Source: Halieaceae bacterium
Lineage (GTDB): Bacteria; Pseudomonadota; Gammaproteobacteria; Pseudomonadales; Halieaceae
Direction of reading: 5' to 3'
Length of the DNA: 64,000 bases
Assembly (NCBI GenBank): GCA_003523185.1
Contig: DPGN01000021.1
Span: 95,436 to 159,435 of the forward strand
Shown: positions 22,866 through 31,358 of the stretch, one piece after another
Layout: every line of letters begins with the position of its first letter
Numbering within the stretch: the first letter of the stretch is position 1
Translations under genes and position numbers: made by a program
Notes under the pieces: generated by a model
Databases searched by the model: none
Told to the model about the DNA's origin: nothing
Seen by the model: the letters and a program-made list of their open reading frames with translations, nothing else

Positions 22866-24233
22866 ATGAGTGATGCTCTCGATGGGATTGACGAGATTTC
22901 GACGTGCACCAAGTTCAGTTACGGACTGGGCGCACTGGGGAAGGACTTCGCCTGCTCCATCGTTTATCTCTTTCTCATGTACTACTACACCGATGTGGCT
23001 GATGTGCCGGCGGCGTTTGTGGGGACGTTGTTTCTCGTTGTCCGCATGATTGATGCGGTATCCGATCCGGTCATGGGCATGATCGTCGACAACACCCGCA
23101 GTCGGTTTGGAAAGTTCAGGCCCTGGATCGTCCTTGGGACGGTGATCAACTCGCTGGCCTTGTTGGCGTTGTTCTCTGCACATCTATTCACGGGTTCGCA
23201 GCTGCTGTTATTTGTCACTGTGACCTACATCGTCTGGGGTCTCACCTACACGATTATGGATATCCCCTTCTGGTCCATGGTGCCTGCATTGTCTGCTCGT
23301 CGTGAGGAGCGAGAGCGATTGGTTGTGTGGCCGCGCCTCTTCGCCAGCATCGCGTGGACGATCGTCGGCACCTATGGTCTGGCGAGCATCGCCTTCCTGG
23401 GTGAAGGCGATGAAGGCAAGGGTTTCCTTCTCCTCTCGGGTCTCATCATTATTGCCTTTGTCGCATCAGCGCTGATTACCTTTACGCAGGTGAAGGAGCG
23501 CGTTGCTACTCAAGTGACGAGCGAGCGCTTCTCATTTGGGGATGTGATCGCCATCTTGCGAAATAACGATCAGCTAGCTTCGCTGATTGGTTGTGTCCTT
23601 ACCTTTAATATCGGCACCCAGCTGGTGGGTGGCTTTGCGATTTACTACTTCAGCTACGCCATTGGTAAACCCGAATTGTTTCCCATGTTTGCCTTGGTCT
23701 CCGGTATTGCCGAGATGTTTGGCATCTTCATTTTCCCGTGGCTCTGCCGACACCTGCCAAGATATTTTACCTGGTACATCGCCAGCCTTTTCGCTCTTGC
23801 CTGCAGTTTAGTCCTGCTGGCAGGAAGCATCGTGGCACCCGAGAGTGGCGTCTTGGTCGCTGTCGCTGGCGCGCTACTGAAGTTTGGTGGTGGTATTGCC
23901 AATGGCTTGGGCACGGTCATGCTCGCCGATGTCGTTGATTACGGTCATTACAAGACGGGGAAGCGCAGCGAGAGCATTATTTTTTCAGTCCAGACTATGC
24001 TGGTGAAGTTCGCAGGAGCTTTCGCCGGCTTTTTCATCGGGGTTGGGTTATCGCTCATCGGTTACGTGCCCAATGAGATCCAAAGCGAGGCGACAGTATT
24101 TGGCTTAAGAGCCCTGATGATTGGTCTTCCGGTTTTCTTTCTGATCGGGAGTATCTGGGCATATCGACAAACGTTTCGTTTGCACGGTGAGTTGCACCAG
24201 CGAGTCTCCGATTTTATCTCCAAGCAGCGATAG
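22866..24233 (+). CDS. GPH family sugar:cation symporter
   Basis: A 455-residue inner-membrane protein of the glycoside-pentoside-hexuronide:cation symporter family (MelB/YicJ/XynP-like) with about 12 hydrophobic helices. Family marks are FSYGLGALGKDFACSIVY in helix 1, the conserved loop RMIDAVSDPVMGMIVDNT followed by RSRFGKFRPWI, and VMLADVVDYGHYKTGKR in the C-terminal half. It follows lacZ by 29 bp, so the likely substrates are beta-galactosides or related oligosaccharides. Confidence 0.92.
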   Translation: MSDALDGIDEISTCTKFSYGLGALGKDFACSIVYLFLMYYYTDVADVPAAFVGTLFLVVRMIDAVSDPVMGMIVDNTRSRFGKFRPWIVLGTVINSLALLALFSAHLFTGSQLLLFVTVTYIVWGLTYTIMDIPFWSMVPALSARREERERLVVWPRLFASIAWTIVGTYGLASIAFLGEGDEGKGFLLLSGLIIIAFVASALITFTQVKERVATQVTSERFSFGDVIAILRNNDQLASLIGCVLTFNIGTQLVGGFAIYYFSYAIGKPELFPMFALVSGIAEMFGIFIFPWLCRHLPRYFTWYIASLFALACSLVLLAGSIVAPESGVLVAVAGALLKFGGGIANGLGTVMLADVVDYGHYKTGKRSESIIFSVQTMLVKFAGAFAGFFIGVGLSLIGYVPNEIQSEATVFGLRALMIGLPVFFLIGSIWAYRQTFRLHGELHQRVSDFISKQR

Positions 24234-24243
24234 CAAAACTGGC

Positions 24244-25371
24244 TTATGGCGGTAGATTTGTCTTCAGGTACGCAGACATTTCAGATAGACCTGCCTCGAG
24301 AATTGCTCGTTCATTGGCGTAGCCAATTCGCACATAACCCTCCATGTCGAAGGCATCCCCCGGTGTGAGCATAACCCCCGTCTCTTCGAGGAGGTCGATA
24401 CAGAATTCTCTGCAGCTTATGGGAATGTCGAGTTTCAACATGGCGGTGGTACCGGCGCGCGGTTTGACCCAGTCAACTCGTGGCTCGTTTTTAATCCAGT
24501 TGTCCAAAATCGCAAGATTTTCCCGCGTTATTGCCATGCTTCGTGCCAGTACTTTGTCAGCATTCTCAAGCGCCATGGCCGCAAAGTGGTCGTTAATCAT
24601 GCCAACGGAAATAGTGTCGTAATCACGATGAATCATAATCTTATCGGTCAGCTCTTTTGGCGCTACAACCCATCCGACACGAAGACCGGCGAGGGAGAAT
24701 ACTTTCGACATACCCGCCGTACTAATGCCTTTATCGTAGATGTCGACAATGGAGGGGACCATCCCGTCTCCGACTTGGGCGGTCCCTCGATAGACCTCGT
24801 CACAGAGTAGATGAGCCCCGACCGAGTCGGCAATCTCAGCTATAGCCTCAAGCATGGGGCGTTCTATGAGAGCGCCGGTCGGGTTGTTTGGGTTGGTGAA
24901 CGCGATGAGTTTCGTTTCGGGCGTTACCATCGATCGCAGACGGTCAAGGTTAGGCAGGAAGCCGTCGCTTGCCTCGAGACTCAGTGTGGCGACATCTGCC
25001 TCGATGCTGCGCGGGATAGAGTAGTGTTGCTGATAGGTTGGGATGATCGATATAACATGGTCGCCGCGCTCAACCAACCCTTTGTGCACGAGCATATTGG
25101 CCGCTATCGTGCCGTGGGTAATGGTGATGTCCGCAATCGACGTATTTGCGTAGAGTTTGGAAATGGCTGTTCTCAGGCGGTCAGACCCTTCGATATCACC
25201 GTAGGTGAGTTTCATCGATAGGAGCTCGGATAGGTCTCCCTCGTCATGCCCTGATAGTGCGAGTAGTTCCTCAATCGTAATACTAGCCACGCAGGTCTCA
25301 GCAAGATTGTGGGTACAGCGTGTCTCCCACTCGTTCATCCAGATTTCGACTTTGAATGGCTCGATGAACAT
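24244..25371 (-). CDS. Class I/II PLP-dependent aminotransferase
   Basis: A 375-residue fold-type I aminotransferase. The PLP lysine lies in GMSKVFSLAGLRVGW, the cofactor-contacting asparagine in FTNPNNPTGALI, the aspartate-tyrosine pair in CDEVYRG, and the carboxylate-binding arginine probably in YVRIGYAN near the C-terminus. It resembles the capreomycidine-synthase/VioD-like subgroup of unspecified aminotransferases. It ends 10 bp from the convergent GPH symporter gene. The thiolase upstream is 430 bp away, so a shared transcript is unlikely. Confidence 0.88.
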   Translation of the reverse strand: MFIEPFKVEIWMNEWETRCTHNLAETCVASITIEELLALSGHDEGDLSELLSMKLTYGDIEGSDRLRTAISKLYANTSIADITITHGTIAANMLVHKGLVERGDHVISIIPTYQQHYSIPRSIEADVATLSLEASDGFLPNLDRLRSMVTPETKLIAFTNPNNPTGALIERPMLEAIAEIADSVGAHLLCDEVYRGTAQVGDGMVPSIVDIYDKGISTAGMSKVFSLAGLRVGWVVAPKELTDKIMIHRDYDTISVGMINDHFAAMALENADKVLARSMAITRENLAILDNWIKNEPRVDWVKPRAGTTAMLKLDIPISCREFCIDLLEETGVMLTPGDAFDMEGYVRIGYANERAILEAGLSEMSAYLKTNLPP

Positions 25372-25495
25372 AGCTAACTCCCGGGCTTTGTCAGATAAAT
25401 GAGTGCTTCCAATTAAAAAGCGGGCACGCGCTCAGCTGCGCTGCGCGATTAGGTTAACTAATTTTGAGCAGTCAAAAACAGGGTGAATGCAAAAA
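25372..25495. other. Intergenic region upstream of the aminotransferase gene
   Basis: Short non-coding stretch between the small membrane-protein ORF and the aminotransferase. It contains the palindromic cluster CAGCTGCGCTGCGC near 25433 but no convincing promoter boxes by eye. Confidence 0.4.
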
Positions 25496-25663
25496 TCAGT
25501 AATGCGGGGAGTTATTCGACGCAACTAGGCTCTGAGTTTCAGCCCACTCGCTAAGTTGGCCCATAAGCACTTCATAAAACGTGACGTTCGCTAGAAGGAG
25601 TCCACTAACAACGCCAGCGACGACACACGCGGTTACCACCTTGCTGAGAGTTTTGATCTCCAT
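25496..25663 (-). CDS. Small single-pass membrane protein (55 aa), hypothetical
   Basis: A 55-codon ORF, ATG to TGA, filling most of an otherwise empty gap. It starts MEIKTLSKVV, then has one strongly hydrophobic helix (about residues 9-30, with VVAGVVSGLLLANV), then a short polar tail ending SNNSPHY. AAGG lies about 7 nt before the ATG. The N-terminal positive charge and single helix are typical of real small membrane proteins, but only conservation would prove it. Confidence 0.5.
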   Translation of the reverse strand: MEIKTLSKVVTACVVAGVVSGLLLANVTFYEVLMGQLSEWAETQSLVASNNSPHY

Positions 25664-25800
25664 TGTTTCGCCTTATTATTTTTTTGGCTTGATATAATTG
25701 AACCTTAGTCTGGAAGGATGCGCAAATGTTTCTCGGGTGGTCGATTTCCTGCTGCGACTGGAGTTCGTGGCGCCACCTCCAGTAGCGCCATATTAGTTAA

Positions 25801-26976
25801 TTACAGCGCCTCAATAATGGTAACGTTAGCGATACCGCCACCTTCACACATCGTCTGTAGACCCCATTTTTTACCTCGAGCATGCAGGGCATGCACGAGT
25901 GTGGTCATCAGCTTTGTACCTGTCGCACCCAGTGGGTGGCCCAATGCAATGGCACCGCCATTGACGTTGAGCTTGTCTGGATCAGCACCTGTATGCTCCA
26001 ACCACGCCATAGGCACTGGAGCAAAGGCTTCGTTGACTTCGTAGAGGTCCATATCATGAATGCTCATACCAGCGCGCTTTAGCGCTCGATCGGTCGCAAA
26101 GAGAGGTTCCTCAAGCATGATCACAGGATCGCCCGCCGTTACCGTGAGGTTATGAATGCGCGCCAGAGGCGTGAGATTGTGATCTTTGAGTGCCTGTTCG
26201 GACGCTATCATAACCGCGGAGCTGCCATCGCAAATCTGACTCGCATTAGCTGCGGTCAGCGCGCCGTCTTCCATCAAAATTTTCAGCTGCGCCATGGCCT
26301 CCATGCTGGCGTCGTCACGGATGCCCTCGTCGTGCTGATGTAATGCTGTACCCCCGTCGGCGGTTCGGCCCATGATGGCTACGATTTCTTTATCAAACGC
26401 GCCCGCGTTCCGTGCGTCACGACCACGCTGATGGCTTCGCACTGAATAGGCGTCTAACGCTTCCTTCGTGTGACCATACTTTTTAGCAATCATCTCGGCG
26501 CCAACGAACTGGCTGAAGTGGCGAATACCGTACTGGTCTTTCACCGATTGCGGTGTGGGGTCCGTGGGCACGTCAAACACCTTACCTGCGCGGGCATTGA
26601 TGCCCATGGGGCAACGCGACATGCTCTCGATGCCTGCTGCGATCACCAGATCTTGCGTGCCGGATAGGATGGCCTGTGCTGCAAACTGAATACTTTGCTG
26701 TGAAGACCCACACTGTCGATCAATGGTTACGGCGGGGACACTTTGGGGCAGATTGGAGGCGAGGACCGCAGTGCGGCCGATCTGATTGGACTGCTCGCCG
26801 GCTTGCGAGACACAACCCACAATCACGTCTTCAATCGCGCTCGGATCGACTTTACTGTCCTCTACAATGGCATTGAGTGTTTGAGCACCTAAGTCTCCAG
26901 GGTGCCAGTCTGCGAGTGCGCCGCCTTTGCGACCGCCAGCGGTTCGCTTCGCAGCTACGATGTATGCATGAGCCAT
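25801..26976 (-). CDS. Acetyl-CoA C-acyltransferase (thiolase)
   Basis: A 391-residue thiolase II-type enzyme that cleaves 3-ketoacyl-CoA to acetyl-CoA and a shortened acyl-CoA, or runs the reverse condensation. All catalytic residues are present: nucleophile Cys89 in DRQCGSSQQS, His347 in GGAIALGHPLGATG and Cys377 in MCEGGGIAN. It is full length. The gene starts after AAGGTGAAAGCAG. It lies in a minus-strand catabolic region with an enoyl-CoA hydratase, acyl-CoA synthetase and aldehyde dehydrogenase, consistent with beta-oxidation of an unidentified acid. Confidence 0.93.
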   Translation of the reverse strand: MAHAYIVAAKRTAGGRKGGALADWHPGDLGAQTLNAIVEDSKVDPSAIEDVIVGCVSQAGEQSNQIGRTAVLASNLPQSVPAVTIDRQCGSSQQSIQFAAQAILSGTQDLVIAAGIESMSRCPMGINARAGKVFDVPTDPTPQSVKDQYGIRHFSQFVGAEMIAKKYGHTKEALDAYSVRSHQRGRDARNAGAFDKEIVAIMGRTADGGTALHQHDEGIRDDASMEAMAQLKILMEDGALTAANASQICDGSSAVMIASEQALKDHNLTPLARIHNLTVTAGDPVIMLEEPLFATDRALKRAGMSIHDMDLYEVNEAFAPVPMAWLEHTGADPDKLNVNGGAIALGHPLGATGTKLMTTLVHALHARGKKWGLQTMCEGGGIANVTIIEAL

Positions 26977-27185
26977 CTGCTTTCACCTTATTGTTTTGTT
27001 GAGCTTACAAAGTTAATGAGCGAAGTGAGGCTCAGCAACTTTTTCTGGTTCGACGTTAACACAGAGCTTGCTTGTTTAACGTAGGTTGCACTTTACGACC
27101 GTGTTAATGTCGACGGCACTCCCGCTGGCGCGAGATCAGGTGATTAGACTGAAAAATGACAAGCAGCTCGAGGGCTGAGGAATCG

Positions 27186-28019
27186 ATGAAACCGGATATG
27201 AGGCTCCCTATAGCTTCGATTGACGAGGCTCCACGATTGATCTTTGAGACTTCCGAAGACCAGGATATTGCCTGGAAGCTCGGTATCTTTTATCTCAAGG
27301 TGCCGGGCTGGCTCGACCTAAAGGCAGCGCGCTGCTTTGGTCAGGAGATATTGAAGGCCGACAGCCCCTACCGCGATATCCCGCAATACGGTGACCTCGA
27401 AGGCTTTATTTCACTGGAAAACAACCAGCAGACAAAGCTTGCCCTGCGCCGTCACCGTTGGGATGAACACTACCCAACGGAGATCACACAGTTTGGCCGT
27501 CAGCTCGATGACATCGGCGTGGCAGTGATTCGAGAGGTTTTCCGGCAGTCGGGTATTCCTGAACCTCTATGGAGTGAAGCGTCGGGGGGTTACTCTTCAG
27601 GCGAGGGCACGGCATTTTTGAACTTTGTTCACTACGATACTGCCCAACCCGACTTAGGCTTGCGGCCTCACACTGACTACGGATTCGTGACGATTCTCGA
27701 CGCGACGAGCCCTGGACTACAAATTGAGCTTGAAGGTCAATTCCGCGATGTGCCGGTGCTCGACGGACACCTTGTCATCAACTTTGGTGAGGCACTGCAC
27801 TTTATTACGCAACATTCGAATCGATCGGTCGCGGCCATTGTTCACCGAGTCACCAGTCAGTCCGCGTTCAATCCTGTGCGCCACGGCATTGTTTATTTTG
27901 CAAATCCTGACCTTGACGGTGCATTGAAGCAATTTAATACGGAGGGGCGAGAGGTGAGCAGCACCTCGGTAGAAGACCTGTTCTCACGCCTCGAAGGAAA
28001 TCTTACGGAATATCAATGA
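27186..28019 (+). CDS. 2-oxoglutarate/Fe(II)-dependent oxygenase (IPNS-like)
   Basis: A 277-residue enzyme of the isopenicillin N synthase-like 2OG-Fe(II) oxygenase superfamily. The iron ligands are His162 and Asp164 in PHTDYGFVTIL and His220 in IVHRVTS, with an arginine (about 232, in VRHGIVYF) placed to bind 2-oxoglutarate. I chose the internal ATG because TGAGG lies 5 nt upstream; an ATG at 27156 in the same frame has no ribosome-binding site. It is the only plus-strand gene in this catabolic stretch and is convergent with the oxidoreductase gene at 28090. The substrate is unknown. Confidence 0.85.
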   Translation: MKPDMRLPIASIDEAPRLIFETSEDQDIAWKLGIFYLKVPGWLDLKAARCFGQEILKADSPYRDIPQYGDLEGFISLENNQQTKLALRRHRWDEHYPTEITQFGRQLDDIGVAVIREVFRQSGIPEPLWSEASGGYSSGEGTAFLNFVHYDTAQPDLGLRPHTDYGFVTILDATSPGLQIELEGQFRDVPVLDGHLVINFGEALHFITQHSNRSVAAIVHRVTSQSAFNPVRHGIVYFANPDLDGALKQFNTEGREVSSTSVEDLFSRLEGNLTEYQ

Positions 28020-28028
28020 GCCCATGAG

Positions 28029-28053
28029 GCCCCTTGTGAGGATTACGAGGGGC
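28029..28053. terminator. Hairpin between convergent genes
   Basis: GCCCCTTGT pairs with ACGAGGGGC (9 bp including one G-U) around a 7-nt loop, 10 bp after the stop of the 2OG oxygenase and 37 bp after the end of the convergent oxidoreductase gene. No U-tract follows, like the hairpin at 8361-8385. Confidence 0.4.
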
Positions 28054-28089
28054 AGATCGAACAGTCACTCGGTAGCTCTGGCAAGGCGC

Positions 28090-29097
28090 TTACAGTTTGA
28101 GCAGCTGTTTTCCGAAGTTGGCACCTGTGTAAAGGCGCTGCAGTGTGCTGGGAATATTCTCAAATCCTTCTTGGACATCAACTTCGTAAACGATATCACC
28201 GGCACTCACCCATCCGATCAAGGCCTCAATGGCCTCCATTGCCCTGGGTAGGTAATCAAGGATGATAAATCCTTGCATACGCCCTCGATTGGTCACGAGG
28301 TTCATCAAGTTATTGGGTCCGGGTGCCGGGTCAATGTTGTTGTAATTGGCAATACCCCCGCACATCACCACTCGAGAATAAAGATTCAGGTGGTTAAGCG
28401 CGGCCTCCAGAATCGGTCCGCTCACATTGTCGAAAAAGACATCCCATTTGTCGGGGCACAAGTCGGCGATTCGCTCCGAGACATTCTCGCTTTTGTAATC
28501 AATGACACCGTCAAATTTAGCGACATCTCTGAGCCACGCGCATTTCTCATCACCGCCGGCAATGCCGACTGTCCTACACCCCTTGAGTCGTGCGATCTGA
28601 CCTGCGACCGATCCAGTTGCACCCGCAGCGCCTGATACCAAGACTGTTTCACCTTCTTTCGGCTGCCCATGATCTAGGAGTCCGAAGTAGGCAGTCATGC
28701 CAGTGATGCCGAGTATCGATAGCATCATCTCGGGAGAGACACCGGGGGGTAGTTTATTGACGCCCATAGGACCTTGCCCTGGAGCGACGATGGCATAGTC
28801 TTGCCAGCAGCCTGTGGTCTGCACCAGTTCGCCCACGGCAAAATCGGGGTGTTTAGACTCGACGACTTCAGCGACGGAGCCGGCACGCATGACTTCCCCG
28901 ATGGCGACAGGAGGCAGATATCCGGGGCGGTCCACCATCCAGTTACGCTGCGTAGGGTCGAAGGAGAAGTACTTATTGTTGACCAGTATCTGACCGTCGG
29001 AAACGCTGGGGATAGCTGTTTCAACGTACTCAAAGTTCTGTGGGCCAATCATGCCGTGTGGCCGCGCTTTCAAAATCCATTGCCGGTTAATTGTCAT
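28090..29097 (-). CDS. Zinc-independent NADP-dependent oxidoreductase (paralogue)
   Basis: A 335-residue MDR enzyme, closely similar over its whole length to the protein at 83-1102. Shared stretches include YFSFDPTQR, YLPPV, IGEVMRAG, SGAAGATGSVA, CPDKWDVFFDNV and GFIILDY. It is expected to reduce an enone or enoyl substrate with NADPH. It lies 64 bp after a TetR gene, which itself overlaps an aldehyde dehydrogenase gene, so the three may form one unit. As at the window start, the neighbour is a TetR regulator, but that regulator is not closely similar to the one at 1144, so the pairing probably arose separately. Confidence 0.9.
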   Translation of the reverse strand: MTINRQWILKARPHGMIGPQNFEYVETAIPSVSDGQILVNNKYFSFDPTQRNWMVDRPGYLPPVAIGEVMRAGSVAEVVESKHPDFAVGELVQTTGCWQDYAIVAPGQGPMGVNKLPPGVSPEMMLSILGITGMTAYFGLLDHGQPKEGETVLVSGAAGATGSVAGQIARLKGCRTVGIAGGDEKCAWLRDVAKFDGVIDYKSENVSERIADLCPDKWDVFFDNVSGPILEAALNHLNLYSRVVMCGGIANYNNIDPAPGPNNLMNLVTNRGRMQGFIILDYLPRAMEAIEALIGWVSAGDIVYEVDVQEGFENIPSTLQRLYTGANFGKQLLKL

Positions 29098-29161
29098 ACT
29101 GTCGGTACCTTTTCCATTTTTAGGTTTTATTTTTTGGTCATTACAAGGCTTAGTTATTTGG

Positions 29162-29806
29162 CTAGTCAGACCTAACGCCTTGAATAATGCGTTCTGCGTT
29201 TTTTACGAAAATGGGCCGCGACGAAAAACTTGCAAGCAGATGTTGTACGTCCTCAGGTATTTCCTCCCCCTTAAGCGACGGCGCCAGATCGGCACCCGCT
29301 ACGCCTACAATGAGAACCCCAAGGGTTTTAATGACTTCCAATGCTTGCTCGTTTCTTAGACGGAGCACATCAGCTGAAGCTGCGGCAAGTCGATCGACCT
29401 CTTGAAGAAAGTTTCTTTTCGACAGCAAAAGGCAATCAAGCGATACATTGTGCTCAATAACCTTTTCGAGACGCGCCTGCAGTGGAACATAAAGAGGGTC
29501 GCCAAATGCGGTTTCATAGAGTAATTCGCAAAACGCTCGGTCCTCTAGCGACTCCGGCAATTGCTGAATGAACTTCTCGCTCCAGCGGTTAAGACTCTGG
29601 TCATACAACGCGAGGAATACCTCTTCACGCGTTTTGAAATAGAGATATAACGTTCCTTTAACAATACCAGCCTTACTCGCAAGAAGAGCTACAGAGAAAC
29701 CCTCGTAGCCCACTTCCCCGAATAGCGCCGATGCCGCATCTAATATTTGCTGTCGTCTGAAGGACTTTTCTTCAAGCGATCGCGCACGTTTTTTCTCAGG
29801 CGTCAC
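29162..29806 (-). CDS. TetR/AcrR family transcriptional regulator
   Basis: A 214-residue TetR-type repressor. The helix-turn-helix (about residues 20-65) shows GYEGFSVALLASKAGIVKGT followed by LYLYFKTREEVFL. The start is a GTG that overlaps the stop of the aldehyde dehydrogenase gene by four bases (GTGA), so the two are translationally coupled. The probable operators are the paired TGAA-N5-TTCA sites upstream of the operon at 31283-31320. Confidence 0.9.
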   Translation of the reverse strand: MTPEKKRARSLEEKSFRRQQILDAASALFGEVGYEGFSVALLASKAGIVKGTLYLYFKTREEVFLALYDQSLNRWSEKFIQQLPESLEDRAFCELLYETAFGDPLYVPLQARLEKVIEHNVSLDCLLLSKRNFLQEVDRLAAASADVLRLRNEQALEVIKTLGVLIVGVAGADLAPSLKGEEIPEDVQHLLASFSSRPIFVKNAERIIQGVRSD

Positions 29807-31263
29807 ACTTTGACCTTTTGCTTGATGCTTTTCTCGGAGGCATCTCCGTAAGGCGGCATGAACCCGGCCAGCTTAGTGACGGGTATTTTGCCGGGCTGTT
29901 TGTAAACGCTCTTCGCGTGGCTGAACGCTTTGAAGCCCTCGATGCCGTGGTAAGAACCCATGCCGCTGGGACCCACTCCACCGAACGGCAGGTCTTTTTG
30001 AAGCATATGGAACATCACATCGTTGACACAAGCGCCGCCTGAAGTCGTGCCCGTCAAGAAACGATGCTCCTCGGTACTGTCCTTACCGAAATAATAGGCA
30101 GCAAGCGGTCGCGGCCGTGCGTTGATGTAACTGATAACGTCTTCGAACTTTGTGTAGGTTTTCAACGGCAGAAGCGGACCAAAGATTTCGTCCTGCATGC
30201 AGAGCGCGTCATCGTCTGGATTTAATATCAGTGTTGGTGGAATCTTTTGCGTTGGATTTACTGAAAAGTCTTCATTGGCTGGATTGATGGCAACAATCTG
30301 CGCGCCGCGATCATTTGCATCGTCAATATTTTTTTGCATCCGCTGAAAATGACGTTCATTCAGCATCGCTGTGTACTGCTCGTTGTTGAGCAGCGTCGGG
30401 TACATCTGGGCAACTACTTCTCTTGCAATCGCAACAGCTTCATCCATTTTGCCCTCAGGCAGCATGACGTAGTCAGGTGCAATACAAACCTGGCCAGCGT
30501 TCAACATCTTGCCCACCATAATGCGTTCGATTGCCTCTCTGAGGTCAGCAGTCTCTGAGATGATTGTTGGTGACTTCCCGCCCAGTTCGAGTGTCACAGG
30601 CACGAGGTTTTTTGATGCTGCTGCCATGATATGGCGGGCCACACTTGTAGCACCGGTGAATACCATGTGGTCGAAAGCAAGCGAGGAGAATGCTTGTCCG
30701 ACTTCCGGACCTCCGGTGACCACAGCAATTTCTGCCGGATCAAAAGTTTTACTCACCATTTCATCGATGAGTTGGGAGGTTGCTGGAGTAAACTCTGACG
30801 GCTTGATCATCGCCCGATTACCCGCCGCGATGACCCCGGCCAGTGGCTCGAACACCATACCTAATGGGAAGTTCCAAGGTGCGATGACTCCCACCACACC
30901 TTTGGGTTGGTACTGGATGGAGGATCGGCCGCCGAGGAGACCTAGCGGAAACATAGACGGCCGTTTTTCGGCCTTCATCCACTTTCGCAGGTGCTTCTTA
31001 GCGTGTTTTAGGTTTTCCAGAGATCCAGTGACGTCAGTCATCAGGTTTACCTGCCTAGGCCGACATCCGAAATCCGCATTCATGGCTTCACTGATTTTTT
31101 CGGCATTGGCGACAAGCACATCTATAGTGCGATCTAGCCGATCGATGCGAGTCTCTGCGGATACCTCGCCTTCACTCAGATAGCTTTCACGCTGCAAACG
31201 CAGTGTTTCCAGCATTTTTTCTTCAGCATCAGTATTTAAAGGGTTGGCCTGAGGTGCGTTCAT
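29803..31263 (-). CDS. Aldehyde dehydrogenase (coniferyl aldehyde dehydrogenase-like)
   Basis: A 486-residue NAD(P)-dependent aldehyde dehydrogenase. Catalytic Cys260 lies in NAGQVCIAPDY, general-base Glu226 in LELGGKSP and the oxyanion asparagine Asn131 in APWNFP. The sequence pattern (C-terminal FSHAKSVYKQPG and a hydrophobic tail) is that of the CalB/fatty-aldehyde-dehydrogenase branch of membrane-associated ALDHs. It is the first gene of an operon with the GTGA-coupled TetR gene, so the regulator probably senses the aldehyde or its acid. Confidence 0.92.
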   Translation of the reverse strand: MNAPQANPLNTDAEEKMLETLRLQRESYLSEGEVSAETRIDRLDRTIDVLVANAEKISEAMNADFGCRPRQVNLMTDVTGSLENLKHAKKHLRKWMKAEKRPSMFPLGLLGGRSSIQYQPKGVVGVIAPWNFPLGMVFEPLAGVIAAGNRAMIKPSEFTPATSQLIDEMVSKTFDPAEIAVVTGGPEVGQAFSSLAFDHMVFTGATSVARHIMAAASKNLVPVTLELGGKSPTIISETADLREAIERIMVGKMLNAGQVCIAPDYVMLPEGKMDEAVAIAREVVAQMYPTLLNNEQYTAMLNERHFQRMQKNIDDANDRGAQIVAINPANEDFSVNPTQKIPPTLILNPDDDALCMQDEIFGPLLPLKTYTKFEDVISYINARPRPLAAYYFGKDSTEEHRFLTGTTSGGACVNDVMFHMLQKDLPFGGVGPSGMGSYHGIEGFKAFSHAKSVYKQPGKIPVTKLAGFMPPYGDASEKSIKQKVKV

Positions 31264-31282
31264 GAAACTCTCCAGCTTTTAT

Positions 31283-31320
31283 AAATGAATTTTGTTCATT
31301 TAATAACTGAACAGCATTCA
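31283..31320. promoter_or_regulatory. Pair of TetR-type operators upstream of the ALDH-TetR operon
   Basis: Box 1 at 31283-31301 is AAATGAA, 5-nt spacer, TTCATTT, a perfect 7-bp inverted repeat. Box 2 at 31308-31320 is TGAA, 5-nt spacer, TTCA. Their centres are about 22 bp apart, or two helical turns. They lie 20-57 bp upstream of the aldehyde dehydrogenase ATG, where a repressor encoded by the second gene would bind. Confidence 0.6.
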
Positions 31321-31358
31321 TTTCAAGTGGCTGCAAGTTGGTAATGGGTTCGAACCGA

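Noticed and set aside
30509..31183. 224-residue plus-strand ORF
   Set aside because: It is antisense to the aldehyde dehydrogenase gene and rich in Ser/Arg, as expected for a shadow frame.
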